A stretch of 64,000 nucleotides of DNA, from contig CANMLX010000014.1 in the NCBI GenBank assembly GCA_947498845.1, positions 28,225 to 92,224 on the forward strand, read 5' to 3'. Positions within the stretch are counted from its first letter, which is position 1. Every line of letters starts with the position of its first letter. The position numbers and the translations under genes are program-made. Source of the DNA: an uncultured Flavobacteriaceae bacterium (lineage in GTDB: Bacteria; Bacteroidota; Bacteroidia; Flavobacteriales; Flavobacteriaceae). Under the pieces are notes generated by a model that did no database searches, was not told the DNA's origin, and saw only the letters and a program-made list of their open reading frames with translations. Below are positions 9,130 to 18,307 of this stretch, piece after piece.

Positions 9130-9290
9130 ATACCATTTCTAACATAAAATTACTCAAATAAAACAGCTCTTTTTGCGCTATACTTCATCATAAAATAAAA
9201 CCAGAACTTGGGCTATGCTTGAATTTTATTTTTCGCCTAACACAAAAATATTCTATTTTCTTTAGTGTAATTTTATATCAGAACTGGTAT
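9130..9290. repeat. MITE-like 161-bp element, type B
   Basis: Starts ATACCATTTCTAACATAAAA and ends with the near inverse TTTTATATCAGAACTGGTAT, an imperfect terminal inverted repeat of about 25 bp. Length, end bases and a central GGCTATGCTT match the plan of the elements at 1352, 12729 and 28588, but the rest differs. Its right end lies five bases before the trkA -7 box. Confidence 0.6.
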
Positions 9291-9295
9291 TATAG

Positions 9296-9303
9296 TATCT
9301 TTG
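9296..9303 (+). promoter_or_regulatory. Candidate -7 box of trkA-trkH
   Basis: TATCTTTG matches TAnnTTTG and lies 25 bases before the trkA ATG. The -33 region would fall inside the right arm of the repeat element ending at 9290. Confidence 0.5.
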
Positions 9304-9328
9304 TACCACTTTTTTACATTTATATAAA

Positions 9329-10678
9329 ATGAAAATAATAATTGCTGGAGCTGGTGAAGTTGGATTTCATCTTGCAAAATTATTGTCTTACGAGTCCCAA
9401 GAGATAACCTTATTAGATACAGACAAAGAAAGTTTAACCTACGCAGATACACATTTAGATATTAAGGTAATACGTGGTGATGCAACTTCTATAGCTATAT
9501 TAAAAGAAGCTAAAGTTGCTATTTGTGATTTGCTAATTGCTGTAACGGCATCCGAAACAACGAATATCACAATTTGTGTTTTAGCCAAACAATTAGGTAC
9601 TAAACGTACTATAGCCAGGATATCTAATACTGAGTTTATTAATCACAAAGATGAAGTTGGATTCACCAGATTTGGAATAGATGAGTTGATTTCTCCAGAA
9701 GCCTTAGCTTCTTCTGAAATTGAATTATCGCTAAGACAATCTTCCTTTAGTGAAACTTACGAGTTTGAAGAAGGTGCGTTAACGATGGCTGGTTTAACAC
9801 TATCTAAATCGGCTTCATTTGTAGGTAAAACAGTTAAAGAAGCTGCAAAAATATTTCCAGAGATTCACTTTATTCCAATTGCAATACAACGCGAAGGCAC
9901 TCAATTCACAATAATTCCTAGAGGTGATACAGAGTTTCATGAAGGCGACAATGTCGTATTTATTACTTCTGAAGGTGGTGCAGAAGAACTGTGCAGACTT
10001 ACAGGAAAAGTGAATACCGAGATAAAGAATGTCATGATATTAGGTGGCAGTGAGATTGGTTGTAAAGCGGCTAGAAAATTAAGCGAAAAAGGAGTTAACA
10101 TAAAACTTTTAGAAGGCGATAAGGAGAGAGCTTTTGATATTGCAGATAGATTACCAGAAGTATTAGTTATTAAAAGTGATGGTAAAAATGTAGATGTTTT
10201 AGATGAAGAAAATATTGGAGAAATGGATGCTTTTATAGCTGTAGGAGATAACTCTGAAACTAACATCATGTCATGCTTAGTCGCTAAATCTAAAGGTGTA
10301 AAGAAATCTGTAGCTCTAGTTGAAAATATGGATTATTTTGGTTTATCCCACTCCATAGGTATAGACACTTTAATAAATAAAAAATTACTGGCTGCAAATA
10401 GTATTTTTAGGTACATACGTAAAGGCGAAGTAGTTGCCATGACCAAACTAAGTAATATGAATGCCGAGTTACTTGAATTTGAGGTTAAATCTACCTCGGC
10501 AGTGTGTAACAAAACTATAAAAAATGTTGGTTTTCCACGTTCTGCCATTATTGGTGGTGTTATTAGAGGTGATGTTGGACATATAGCTCTTGGTGATTTT
10601 AAAATTCAGGAAGGCGATTTGGTAGTTGTTTGTAGTTTATTACGTTCTATAAAACGTGTTGAAAAATTATTCCTTTAA
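9329..10678 (+). CDS. trkA: Trk system potassium uptake protein TrkA
   Basis: 449 residues with two tandem RCK units. Each has a Rossmann NAD-binding half (MKIIIAGAGEVGFHLAKLL at the start; NVMILGGSEIGCKAARKL near residue 232) and a TrkA_C half. TrkA is the cytoplasmic regulatory ring that gates the TrkH channel in response to nucleotides. TrkH is encoded 12 bases downstream, so the pair forms an operon. The ATG at 9329 starts the first beta-strand directly, as usual for this family. Confidence 0.95.
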   Translation: MKIIIAGAGEVGFHLAKLLSYESQEITLLDTDKESLTYADTHLDIKVIRGDATSIAILKEAKVAICDLLIAVTASETTNITICVLAKQLGTKRTIARISNTEFINHKDEVGFTRFGIDELISPEALASSEIELSLRQSSFSETYEFEEGALTMAGLTLSKSASFVGKTVKEAAKIFPEIHFIPIAIQREGTQFTIIPRGDTEFHEGDNVVFITSEGGAEELCRLTGKVNTEIKNVMILGGSEIGCKAARKLSEKGVNIKLLEGDKERAFDIADRLPEVLVIKSDGKNVDVLDEENIGEMDAFIAVGDNSETNIMSCLVAKSKGVKKSVALVENMDYFGLSHSIGIDTLINKKLLAANSIFRYIRKGEVVAMTKLSNMNAELLEFEVKSTSAVCNKTIKNVGFPRSAIIGGVIRGDVGHIALGDFKIQEGDLVVVCSLLRSIKRVEKLFL

Positions 10679-10690
10679 CGTTCGTCTCTA

Positions 10691-12184
10691 ATGAAACTTA
10701 ACTACAAGATAATTTTCCACTTTCTAGGGTTATTAATTATTTTTAATGGAGGATTTATGCTTATATCCTCATTAATAAGCCTTATCTATCAAGACGGTGT
10801 AACTCTAGAGTTGTTTTTAGCTTCAATGCTAACCTTAGTTACGGGGGGGCTTTCAATGCTATTTACCAGAAAGCCAAAAAAAGAAATCAATAAACGTGAA
10901 GGTTATATTGTTGTCGCTTTTGGTTGGATAATTATGGCTTTATTTGGCACACTTCCTTATATCTGTACCGGAAGTATTCCAAATTTCACTAATGCCTTTT
11001 TCGAAACCATGTCTGGTTATACCACCACAGGAGCTTCTATTTTAAACGATATAGAAGCTGTTCCTAAAGGCGTTTTATTTTGGCGTAGTTTAACCCATTG
11101 GATTGGAGGTATGGGGATTATTGTACTTGCTATAGCCATACTACCACTACTTGGTATTGGCGGTATGCAAATGTTTGCTGCCGAAGCACCAGGACCTAGT
11201 GCCGATAAATTACACCCAAGAATTACAGATACAGCGAAACGCTTATGGCTAATATACTTTGGATATACTGCTGCCGAAACGCTTTTATTAAGTGTAGCAG
11301 GCATGTCTTTTTTTGATGCTATTAACCATGCTTTATCTACTGTTTCTACTGGAGGATTTTCAACTAAAAACTCAAGTGTAGCTTACTGGAACGATCAGCC
11401 TATAATACAATACATTATTATATTATTTATGTTTTTGGCAGGGACTAATTTTGTATTAAGTTATTTTGCATTTAAAGGCAAGGTTCAAAAAGTACTCCGA
11501 GACGAAGAATTTAAATTTTATTTTCGTTTTATAGCAGCGTTTACTATTGTAGCGGCGCTTGTTATCTATTTTAAGGCAGATATATCAAAATCATCTATAG
11601 ATCACCCAATGGTTTGGGGAGAAGGCGAAAGTGCTTTTAGACATGCTCTATTTCAAGTATTAGCAGTAATAACTACAACTGGTTTTGTCTCGGCAGATTA
11701 TACATTATGGACACCTTTTTTAGTTGTTTTCTTTTTTGGTATTATGTTTTTAGGCGGATCTGCTGGTAGTACATCTGGAGGCGTTAAAGTAGTACGCCAT
11801 CTCATACTAATTAAAAATGGATTTTTAGAATTTAAACGCTCATTACATCCAAGCGCTATATTGCCAGTAAGGTATAACAAGAAAGCCATTTCTGGTGATA
11901 TTGTTTTTAATATTCTGGCGTTTTTTATTCTATACATGTTGTCTTTTATAATAGGCGCACTGGTATTTTCTATGTTTGGGATAAATTTTGAGTCTGCTAT
12001 AGGGCTTTCTGCTTCCAGTTTGGGTAATGTAGGGCCCGCTTTGGGAGATTTTGGCCCTGTAAATAATTATGCCGCATTACCTCCTTTAGCGCAGTGGTGG
12101 GCTTCTTTTTTAATGCTTATAGGCCGTTTAGAATTATTTACCGTACTTGTGTTGTTTACCCCTTTCTTTTGGAGAAATAGATAG
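10691..12184 (+). CDS. trkH: TrkH family potassium uptake membrane protein
   Basis: 497 residues, a polytopic inner-membrane K+ transporter with four M1-P-M2 repeats. The four selectivity-filter loops can be read in order: SGYTTTGASIL (about residue 110), STVSTGGFST (about 217), AVITTTGFVS (about 325) and SASSLGNVGP (about 440). Glycine at the filter position in each agrees with K+ over Na+ selection. It works with TrkA encoded immediately upstream. No terminator is evident; a repeat begins a few bases after the stop. Confidence 0.95.
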   Translation: MKLNYKIIFHFLGLLIIFNGGFMLISSLISLIYQDGVTLELFLASMLTLVTGGLSMLFTRKPKKEINKREGYIVVAFGWIIMALFGTLPYICTGSIPNFTNAFFETMSGYTTTGASILNDIEAVPKGVLFWRSLTHWIGGMGIIVLAIAILPLLGIGGMQMFAAEAPGPSADKLHPRITDTAKRLWLIYFGYTAAETLLLSVAGMSFFDAINHALSTVSTGGFSTKNSSVAYWNDQPIIQYIIILFMFLAGTNFVLSYFAFKGKVQKVLRDEEFKFYFRFIAAFTIVAALVIYFKADISKSSIDHPMVWGEGESAFRHALFQVLAVITTTGFVSADYTLWTPFLVVFFFGIMFLGGSAGSTSGGVKVVRHLILIKNGFLEFKRSLHPSAILPVRYNKKAISGDIVFNILAFFILYMLSFIIGALVFSMFGINFESAIGLSASSLGNVGPALGDFGPVNNYAALPPLAQWWASFLMLIGRLELFTVLVLFTPFFWRNR

Positions 12185-12189
12185 AACAT

Positions 12190-12374
12190 ATTTTATACCA
12201 ATTACGTAATTTAATTTCGTATAAATATTTTTGTCAACTTCGAGTGTCACGCTTTAGCATGATGTATCGAGAAGTTACAAACCTGTTCTCGATACATTTT
12301 TTATTTCGTTATCTCTTCATAAAAAACACTCGAACTGACATATGCAAAAATTTTAATCGTAAATCGTATCAATT
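12190..12374. repeat. Dispersed repeat about 185 bp, left copy
   Basis: The sequence matches, as reverse complement, about 180 bp at 63724-63904, with only scattered differences. Inside it, ATGTATCGAGAA and TTCTCGATACAT form a perfect 12-bp hairpin around nt 12261-12297, and outer CGAGTGT/ACACTCG arms make a nested stem. No protein is encoded. Confidence 0.75.
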
Positions 12375-12459
12375 CAAACAAAGGTTACTTTATTTAAAAC
12401 GAGTTTCGACATTGAAATTACTGACAATATGAATCTTACGATTTAACTCAATAAAATTG

Positions 12460-12597
12460 TTGTCATTCAGACATTATCAAAAACAAAATATATTTTGTTG
12501 AAGATACAAAGCGAAGCTTTTGAGGAAGAATCTACTCTATCGTCGCTCGTTCCTCTCTCTCCCTGCCTGACGGCAGCTACAGTATCGAAATTGACAT
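12460..12597. repeat. Degraded intergenic repeat, TTGTCAT type
   Basis: Starts TTGTCATTCAG and contains GAAGAATCTACTCTATCGTCGCTCG. A related core (GAGGAATCT...CTCGTCGCTCATTC) is found at 25437-25512. The match is partial, so this is an eroded member of a repeat family. Confidence 0.4.
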
Positions 12598-12728
12598 GGT
12601 TCTAAAAACCAACAACATAACTTAAAAATAAAATTAAGTTACATAGAAATCACGTTTAAATAAAGTATTGAAAGCATTAAGTATTTATAAAATTATATAT
12701 TGATGTTTTTGATTGTAATAAATCATTT

Positions 12729-12890
12729 ATACCAAATAAACTATAAAGTTATGCTAAAAATACACAGTTGCTTTTTTCTTTTTTGAAGCTGTGGGATGTT
12801 TGCATAGCATAGCTATGTAAGCGTTACCACAATAAAGAAAGAGGAAAAATGAACACGTATTTTGGCGTAATTATATGGCTTATTTGGTAT
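12729..12890. repeat. MITE-like 162-bp element, type C
   Basis: Starts ATACCAAATAAACTATAAAG and ends ATTATATGGCTTATTTGGTAT, imperfect inverse copies extending for about 33 bp (inner ends TAAAAATAC / GTATTTTGG). Same length and ends as the A and B elements, with a central CATAGCTATG palindrome. Confidence 0.6.
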
Positions 12891-12940
12891 TACATACCAT
12901 TTTCTTCTATAATTTTAAATACAATGATTCTATAATAAGA

Positions 12941-12988
12941 AATCGACTATAAAATAGAACTGTTTATAGTTTAATTTTATAGTCGATT
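12941..12988 (-). terminator. Perfect 15-bp inverted repeat downstream of the T9SS cargo gene
   Basis: AATCGACTATAAAAT and its exact reverse complement flank an 18-base loop. On the minus strand the stem is followed by TTCTTATT, a weak T tract, so it may terminate the gene ending at 13113. It is AT-rich for a terminator. Confidence 0.4.
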
Positions 12989-13112
12989 AGGTATGATATA
13001 TCAACATCAATTCTTATGTCTATTCAGGTTTATAAATAAGTAATATAACAAGACTGATATTAGGCTTCTATATTATAGTTAAGAACTGATAGTTTTCTAA
13101 AAAACACTTTAA

Positions 13113-13988
13113 TTACTTTACAAATTTTAAAGTAGCATTTTTACCCAAAACAGTTTCTAATTTAGCGATATAAAGTCCTTTACTCAAATTACTTAAAGCT
13201 ATTAGAGAATTTTTACTATTTATTTTTGTAGTTGAACTAATAACAGCTCCAGAAGTACTATAAATCGTTACAGATTCCAAATTTTCTTTGGTCTTCACAC
13301 TTAGCGTAGCTGTTTTATTATCAAAATACGCGCTCACACCTATGGCTTCGGCATTTAAAACGTTTAAAGTATGTGATCCGTTTGCAGAACCTCCTAATTG
13401 AGCAGCAGTGGAGCCTTGCATTAAATTATCAAGAATGTATTTTTCATCTGCTTGAACATTAACCTCATTATTGGTACCTGAATTTTCATTACCAAATGCT
13501 CTTACATCAAAAAAGATATCAAAAGTTGTTTTTGTACCTGTAGCAGGTGCATTCAAGGCAGGAGCAGCACTCATATCAAAAACAGCTCTCAACCATGGCC
13601 CAAAACCATCGCCTTGTATAGCGCCATTTGTATAAGGAACATCGATCTCATTTCCTCCATCATTAAATTTAAGTGTAATAACGCCGTTAGCTTTTTCAGA
13701 TCTAAAATCAATTGAAAAGAATAGACCCGTTGATGTATCTATAGATCCAGTAGTTAAAGTGTAACGGTCTGCAGACCACCATGCTTGCCCTGTTGGGTGA
13801 GTAACTTCTAAGGCTTTATCGGCAGCATCACCTGTAAATCCTGTAACTTCTGCTGTAGTTGTTGGTCCCCCTCCATGAGTACTTCCGACTGTATAATCTG
13901 CACTATTGTCATAATTTAAAAGTACCGTTTGGGCACTAGCTACACTAGTAATTGTAAGTAAACTTAGTAAAAAAGTAATTTTTTTCAT
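13113..13988 (-). CDS. Secreted protein with T9SS type A sorting domain
   Basis: 291 residues. A signal peptide (MKKITFLLSLLTITSVASAQ) is followed by a beta-rich domain of about 190 residues, reminiscent of carbohydrate-binding jelly-rolls (WWSADRYTL, FFSIDFRSEK, YILDNLMQGS). A C-terminal sorting domain covers roughly residues 215-291 (VTIYSTSGAVISS, LSKGLYIAKLE, ATLKFVK). The protein should be exported by the Sec and T9SS routes. No catalytic motif is seen. It lies downstream of the haloperoxidase fusion in the same orientation. Its upstream region carries an AACATATGTT palindrome also found before susC. A binding role in the locus is inference. Confidence 0.75.
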   Translation of the reverse strand: MKKITFLLSLLTITSVASAQTVLLNYDNSADYTVGSTHGGGPTTTAEVTGFTGDAADKALEVTHPTGQAWWSADRYTLTTGSIDTSTGLFFSIDFRSEKANGVITLKFNDGGNEIDVPYTNGAIQGDGFGPWLRAVFDMSAAPALNAPATGTKTTFDIFFDVRAFGNENSGTNNEVNVQADEKYILDNLMQGSTAAQLGGSANGSHTLNVLNAEAIGVSAYFDNKTATLSVKTKENLESVTIYSTSGAVISSTTKINSKNSLIALSNLSKGLYIAKLETVLGKNATLKFVK

Positions 13989-14050
13989 AATGTCGTTATG
14001 TTTAATTTATTAGTTAACGCAATGTAGAAAACTATCTAAATATGTTGTTA

Positions 14051-14085
14051 GAACATATGTTTCTTTATGAGTAATATATGTTCTT
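14051..14085. promoter_or_regulatory. Candidate operator: AACATATGTT palindrome with a second half-site
   Basis: GAACATATGTTTCT at 14051-14064 contains the perfect palindrome AACATATGTT, and ATATATGTTCTT follows at 14074-14085. The same palindrome with similar flanks is at 25159-25168 upstream of susC. It lies about 63 bases upstream of the 13988 start codon. Confidence 0.4.
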
Positions 14086-14222
14086 ATTTATTTAATTTTA
14101 CAGTCCGACACCAAAAACACAACCAATTCTCTAAACCAAGCATTATAAACTCAAAATCAAAATATTAGCTCACTACTTAGTTTGTAGATTTTAGATTTTA
14201 TAAAATACCATTCGTACAACAA

Positions 14223-17200
14223 TTATTTCACTATTAGTTTATATTCTTTATTAATTTTAAGTATATAGATTCCTGAACTTAAATTACGACGTAAGTTTAT
14301 TTTAGTTGTTTTTAAAAGTTCGTTATACTCTATATTTAGTATTTTTATTACGCTGCCTCTAGTATCAATTAAACTAAAAACATCTGAATGTAATGTATTT
14401 GCTACATAAATAATACCATCTGAATTTATGGGATTAGGATAAACAACATATTTTGGATTATTTTCTTTATTGAAGTTATTTTTTCCACTAAAATATTCTA
14501 CACCAAAATTAAATGCTTCTTTTCCTATTTTTTCTCCAATTAATCTACCAGGGATATCATCTGCCGGAGGGTGTATACCTCCCCAAATTCTAGACAGACT
14601 ACATTGATCTGATGCATCTCTGTAAGTAGCCCATTGCAATTTAACATCAACACTTGGTCCTTCCTCAAAAACTAAGAATTCATTTTTTCTCGCTATGAAT
14701 TCCCCGTACCCACCAGGGAAATATTCATTCCCTGTTATAAGTGTCATTATTTCAGCAGCAGCTCTGGAATAAGTTGAATGTCCAGAAACAAAGCCAGCAA
14801 AAGGAGGAGTAACAAAACTTGGACGTTGATAAGGCCACCAGTTCTCTGCTAAAATCCACCCAACCTCGGCTAAGTCTGTATCTGTATTACCTATATAATC
14901 ATGACCACGCCATGTATACAATTTTATTTTACCAACATGTTCATTTTGCCTTCCAGCTAGGGGGGCATCCATTTCAACGATCTCTATATAACCATTTTGT
15001 AAAGGTATACCTGCAACATGGTAATTATCTTTAGTGTTATCTGTACTTTGCCCCAATCCTGCCATATAACGAATTGCCGATATGGGTCTAATATAATCAT
15101 ACCAACCTTTAATACTCCATGCAGAAATCGCTGCATCATGCATGGCGCCTCCCATTAGAAAATAAGATTTCACATCCCATTCTAGAGCAGAAAGAATATC
15201 TCCAGTTCCATTTAACTTTTTTTCTAATTCAGGGTGATCGTTAACATAGTTTAATAATGTAAACCAATGCCCCGGAGGTGTTTCAGAATCTGGACCATCC
15301 GCCCAAAATTCGGCAAGTACTCTAGTATAATCTCCTCTGGGAACCATTTGCGTCTCGTAAGGAGCATTAGTATACGGATTAATCGAATGTCCTTCACCAA
15401 TATCTCCTCCTTCCAAAAAATTATAAAAATCTGGATAGTCAGAATAACTGCTTGGCAAATTAGAAATATCTATATTACCAATAGATTTTGGTGATATATC
15501 CCATAAAACATTGTCTGAAGGATCTAGATGAGCTCCCCAAACAGAAACCATAGAAAACCCCCATTTATAGGCTTCGCTAGATGAATTATTAGCCTCAATA
15601 TTTAAATGAGGAGGAGAACCTGGGTCATGAAAAACATAATATTCGTTATTAGCTCTGGAGAATGTAGATTTAAATTCATCTTTTAAAGCAAAAGGTCCTA
15701 CTTCACCCCATTCTGGGCTTAAAAAATCTGGCGTATCTTGAGAAATTAAGTTCCCACTTTGATCAATAAACTCTTTTAAACTTAATGGTTGCCAACGGTT
15801 TGGATTTGTTAAAGTTGTGTTTCCAGAGTTTTGAGGGAATAATGGAAGGTTTTCTGGTGAATAATGCGCATTATCATATTCAAATTGTTCTCTAGAACCA
15901 TCTGTATTTCCATAGTTAATAATTGTTTGCGCTATAAAATTGCCAAGTGCGGCTGCATTGCCATTAGAGTAATTTAATGAAATAAAATCTGTGTCATACC
16001 CTAATTGTTCCATTATATGATCAAATAAGTTTATAGTTGTTTCAGAACTGGGTGATTTTTTAAATCTATGCGATAATATCCTGTATGCAGCATAACTCAT
16101 AGTTTTTACCCTAAGCTCATCTATGGTAAGGTCTTTATCGATAGTTTCTGAAGGTGTAAAACCATCAAAATTACTCGTAAAGTCGTTAACAGTGTTGCCA
16201 ATTAAATAAGTACGGGCCTTATTGTCGTATAATGCCCAAGAGTCATATAGAGCTATACTAGTATGAAATAAATTTCTAGCATGAACAGTAGGTCTGGCAT
16301 AATCCCCTCTAATAGCATTTAATAAGGCTTCGTTCCAAAGTCTAGCTACAGAATGTTCTTGAGATATATTATTAGCACTTAAATCTATATTTAGCTCTAC
16401 CGTTTCACTATAACATGAGTTATCAAATTCTTCTACAGTTACATGTCCTCTTTCGTTGACTCCCCATTTTACGCGTATCGTATTAGTGCCATGTCCATTT
16501 AATATTTCACCACCTTCAATAGTCCAAGAGAAAATGCTATTTTCACTTGCTGAAGTATATGTGTATGTTTCTGTACTCAAAAAACTAGGGCTTACATTGC
16601 CTGTAATTTCACTAGCTAATACATATTCGCAAGAATTATCTGGAATGGTGGCAAGAGGATTATAATTACACGATTTAGGATCTGTACAGCCTGTAATTTT
16701 TATAACTTCTGGAATGCTGTAGGTTTCAAAACCATTACCTTCTGTGAACAGTATAGATTGGTTAGTATCAAAATTAGTATAGGATTCTTCTATACCAGAA
16801 GGCCATTTTATATTAATTTGGGATATATCTGTTGCATCTGCAAGCCCAAAATGGAGCGGTTTTAAACTTTGAGAAAAATGCGTTATAGATGCATTGTATC
16901 TATGTATTGTCCCGTTATTAGTTGTCACTGAAACAATAGTTCCTATGGCATCTCTATTTGAAGTTGTGCCTCTTAAAGCAACCTTAAACCATTTTAAATT
17001 ATTATTTGAATCAATCGTCTTGTTTTCAAAAAAATGAGATTCTTTATCACTATTCGTAACAAATAAGTCTAAATCGCCATCGTTATCATAATCAAAAGCT
17101 ACTGGTGTCACGCTTGTAGCCTCATCTGTAAAGCCTTTTGCAACAGATGTTTCTTTAAACGTATTTTCTCCATTAGCATATAAATTCTCAAAATAAAAAT

Positions 17201-18263
17201 TTCTTTGCTTTACTGGAATGTCTGTTTTATAGCCATTAGTGACAAAAAGATCTTCATCTCCATCTAAATCAAAATCGGCAAAAATAGGCCCCCAAGCCCA
17301 TCCTGTATTTACTACATTATTAGTTTCAGCTAGGTTAACAAAACTATTATTACCATTATTAGTTAATAAGGGGTTTAATTTAATAGTAGCTATATAAAAA
17401 TCAAAAAAACCATCATTATTATAATCTCCAATAGCCATACCCATATCATCTGCTGTATGGTCTAATCCATAAATAGCCGATTCTTCTTCAAATTTCAAAC
17501 CATTTTTATTAATAAAAACATCACTATGTGCATTAAAGAAGTCTTGAGTAACATACAAATCCATCCAACCATCAGAGTTAAAATCAAATGGGATGCTCAT
17601 AAAAGACGCACTTAAAGATGGATTAAAGAACTGTGCTGTAGCATTTTGAAATGTTCCATCACCGTTATTAATATAAAATTCATTAGATTGACAACGTGCC
17701 CAAACGGATATATATATGTCTAAAAACCCATCGTTATTGGCATCAAACCAAGTTGCACCTGTATTAGAACAATCATTATATGTATTAAATCCAGCACTTT
17801 CTGTAACATCTTCAAAGGTCCCATCACCTTTATTATGAAATAACTGTATTTTAGTAGAGTGGGTAAAAAATAGGTCTGGATAGCCATCGTTATCATAATC
17901 ACCCCAGGCTACACTATTTTTAAATCCATCTGACTCAGGATTATCAATATTAGTCTCTTCTTCTAAAAGAAGATTCTTAAAACCAGCTTCCTCGGTAACG
18001 TCTGTAAATGTTCCATTACTATTATTTCTAAATAGCTTGCTCTTACTATTAGATTTGAAATCAGAATCTCTTGCTTTTGATACTATAAAAATATCTAAAT
18101 CTAAATCACCATCATAGTCTGCAACCGCAGCACCATTATTCTCGGAGACAACACTAATCCCAACTAATTCTTCTATTCGCTCAAAAGATTGCGCTTTAGC
18201 TATTCTACTTATACTTACAATTATAATAAAGGAAATAGCTAACAGACTTTTATTGTAATACAT
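14223..18263 (-). CDS. FG-GAP/ASPIC-UnbV protein fused to a vanadium haloperoxidase (PAP2) domain, T9SS cargo
   Basis: About 1346 residues. From the N-terminus: signal peptide (ISFIIIVSISRIAKAQ); FG-GAP/VCBS repeats with DxDxDG-like calcium sites (about 45-420); an ASPIC/UnbV segment (about 440-510, ending INIKWPSGIEESY); a short Cys-containing segment CTDPKSCNYNP; a PKD-like stretch; then a PAP2/vanadium haloperoxidase-like region (about 650-1250). That region has the complete signature: KGWYDYIRP (KX6RP, near 1052), FVSGHS (near 1159) and SRIWGGIHPPAD (SRX5HX3D, near 1221). A T9SS sorting domain ends the protein. ATG 18263 is preferred over an upstream TTG. Activity could be halide oxidation or phosphatase; the motif alone does not decide. 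Confidence 0.85.
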   Translation of the reverse strand: MYYNKSLLAISFIIIVSISRIAKAQSFERIEELVGISVVSENNGAAVADYDGDLDLDIFIVSKARDSDFKSNSKSKLFRNNSNGTFTDVTEEAGFKNLLLEEETNIDNPESDGFKNSVAWGDYDNDGYPDLFFTHSTKIQLFHNKGDGTFEDVTESAGFNTYNDCSNTGATWFDANNDGFLDIYISVWARCQSNEFYINNGDGTFQNATAQFFNPSLSASFMSIPFDFNSDGWMDLYVTQDFFNAHSDVFINKNGLKFEEESAIYGLDHTADDMGMAIGDYNNDGFFDFYIATIKLNPLLTNNGNNSFVNLAETNNVVNTGWAWGPIFADFDLDGDEDLFVTNGYKTDIPVKQRNFYFENLYANGENTFKETSVAKGFTDEATSVTPVAFDYDNDGDLDLFVTNSDKESHFFENKTIDSNNNLKWFKVALRGTTSNRDAIGTIVSVTTNNGTIHRYNASITHFSQSLKPLHFGLADATDISQINIKWPSGIEESYTNFDTNQSILFTEGNGFETYSIPEVIKITGCTDPKSCNYNPLATIPDNSCEYVLASEITGNVSPSFLSTETYTYTSASENSIFSWTIEGGEILNGHGTNTIRVKWGVNERGHVTVEEFDNSCYSETVELNIDLSANNISQEHSVARLWNEALLNAIRGDYARPTVHARNLFHTSIALYDSWALYDNKARTYLIGNTVNDFTSNFDGFTPSETIDKDLTIDELRVKTMSYAAYRILSHRFKKSPSSETTINLFDHIMEQLGYDTDFISLNYSNGNAAALGNFIAQTIINYGNTDGSREQFEYDNAHYSPENLPLFPQNSGNTTLTNPNRWQPLSLKEFIDQSGNLISQDTPDFLSPEWGEVGPFALKDEFKSTFSRANNEYYVFHDPGSPPHLNIEANNSSSEAYKWGFSMVSVWGAHLDPSDNVLWDISPKSIGNIDISNLPSSYSDYPDFYNFLEGGDIGEGHSINPYTNAPYETQMVPRGDYTRVLAEFWADGPDSETPPGHWFTLLNYVNDHPELEKKLNGTGDILSALEWDVKSYFLMGGAMHDAAISAWSIKGWYDYIRPISAIRYMAGLGQSTDNTKDNYHVAGIPLQNGYIEIVEMDAPLAGRQNEHVGKIKLYTWRGHDYIGNTDTDLAEVGWILAENWWPYQRPSFVTPPFAGFVSGHSTYSRAAAEIMTLITGNEYFPGGYGEFIARKNEFLVFEEGPSVDVKLQWATYRDASDQCSLSRIWGGIHPPADDIPGRLIGEKIGKEAFNFGVEYFSGKNNFNKENNPKYVVYPNPINSDGIIYVANTLHSDVFSLIDTRGSVIKILNIEYNELLKTTKINLRRNLSSGIYILKINKEYKLIVK

Positions 18264-18307
18264 AAATACCAATACATTTTTAATATTAATAAACTAGCTA
18301 TAATGAA

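Larger units (their letters stand above)
9025..9328. other. Intergenic region between ubiE and trkA
   Basis: This gap between divergent genes holds the possible ubiE -7 box (9039-9046), a 161-bp terminal-inverted-repeat element (9130-9290) and the trkA -7 box just beyond it. No coding potential is seen. Confidence 0.6.
12185..13112. other. Repeat-rich intergenic region
   Basis: About 930 bp without a convincing gene. It holds, in order: one arm of a long inverted repeat shared with the window end (12190-12374), a degraded TTGTCAT-type repeat (12460-12597), a 162-bp terminal-inverted-repeat element (12729-12890) and a perfect 15-bp hairpin (12941-12988). Such stacking of different repeats marks it as an insertion-tolerant spacer. 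Confidence 0.7.

Noticed and set aside
12244..12432. 62-residue ORF in the repeat-rich gap
   Set aside because: It lies across the dispersed repeat and the sequence after it, starts at a non-ATG or weak site, and has no protein-like pattern.
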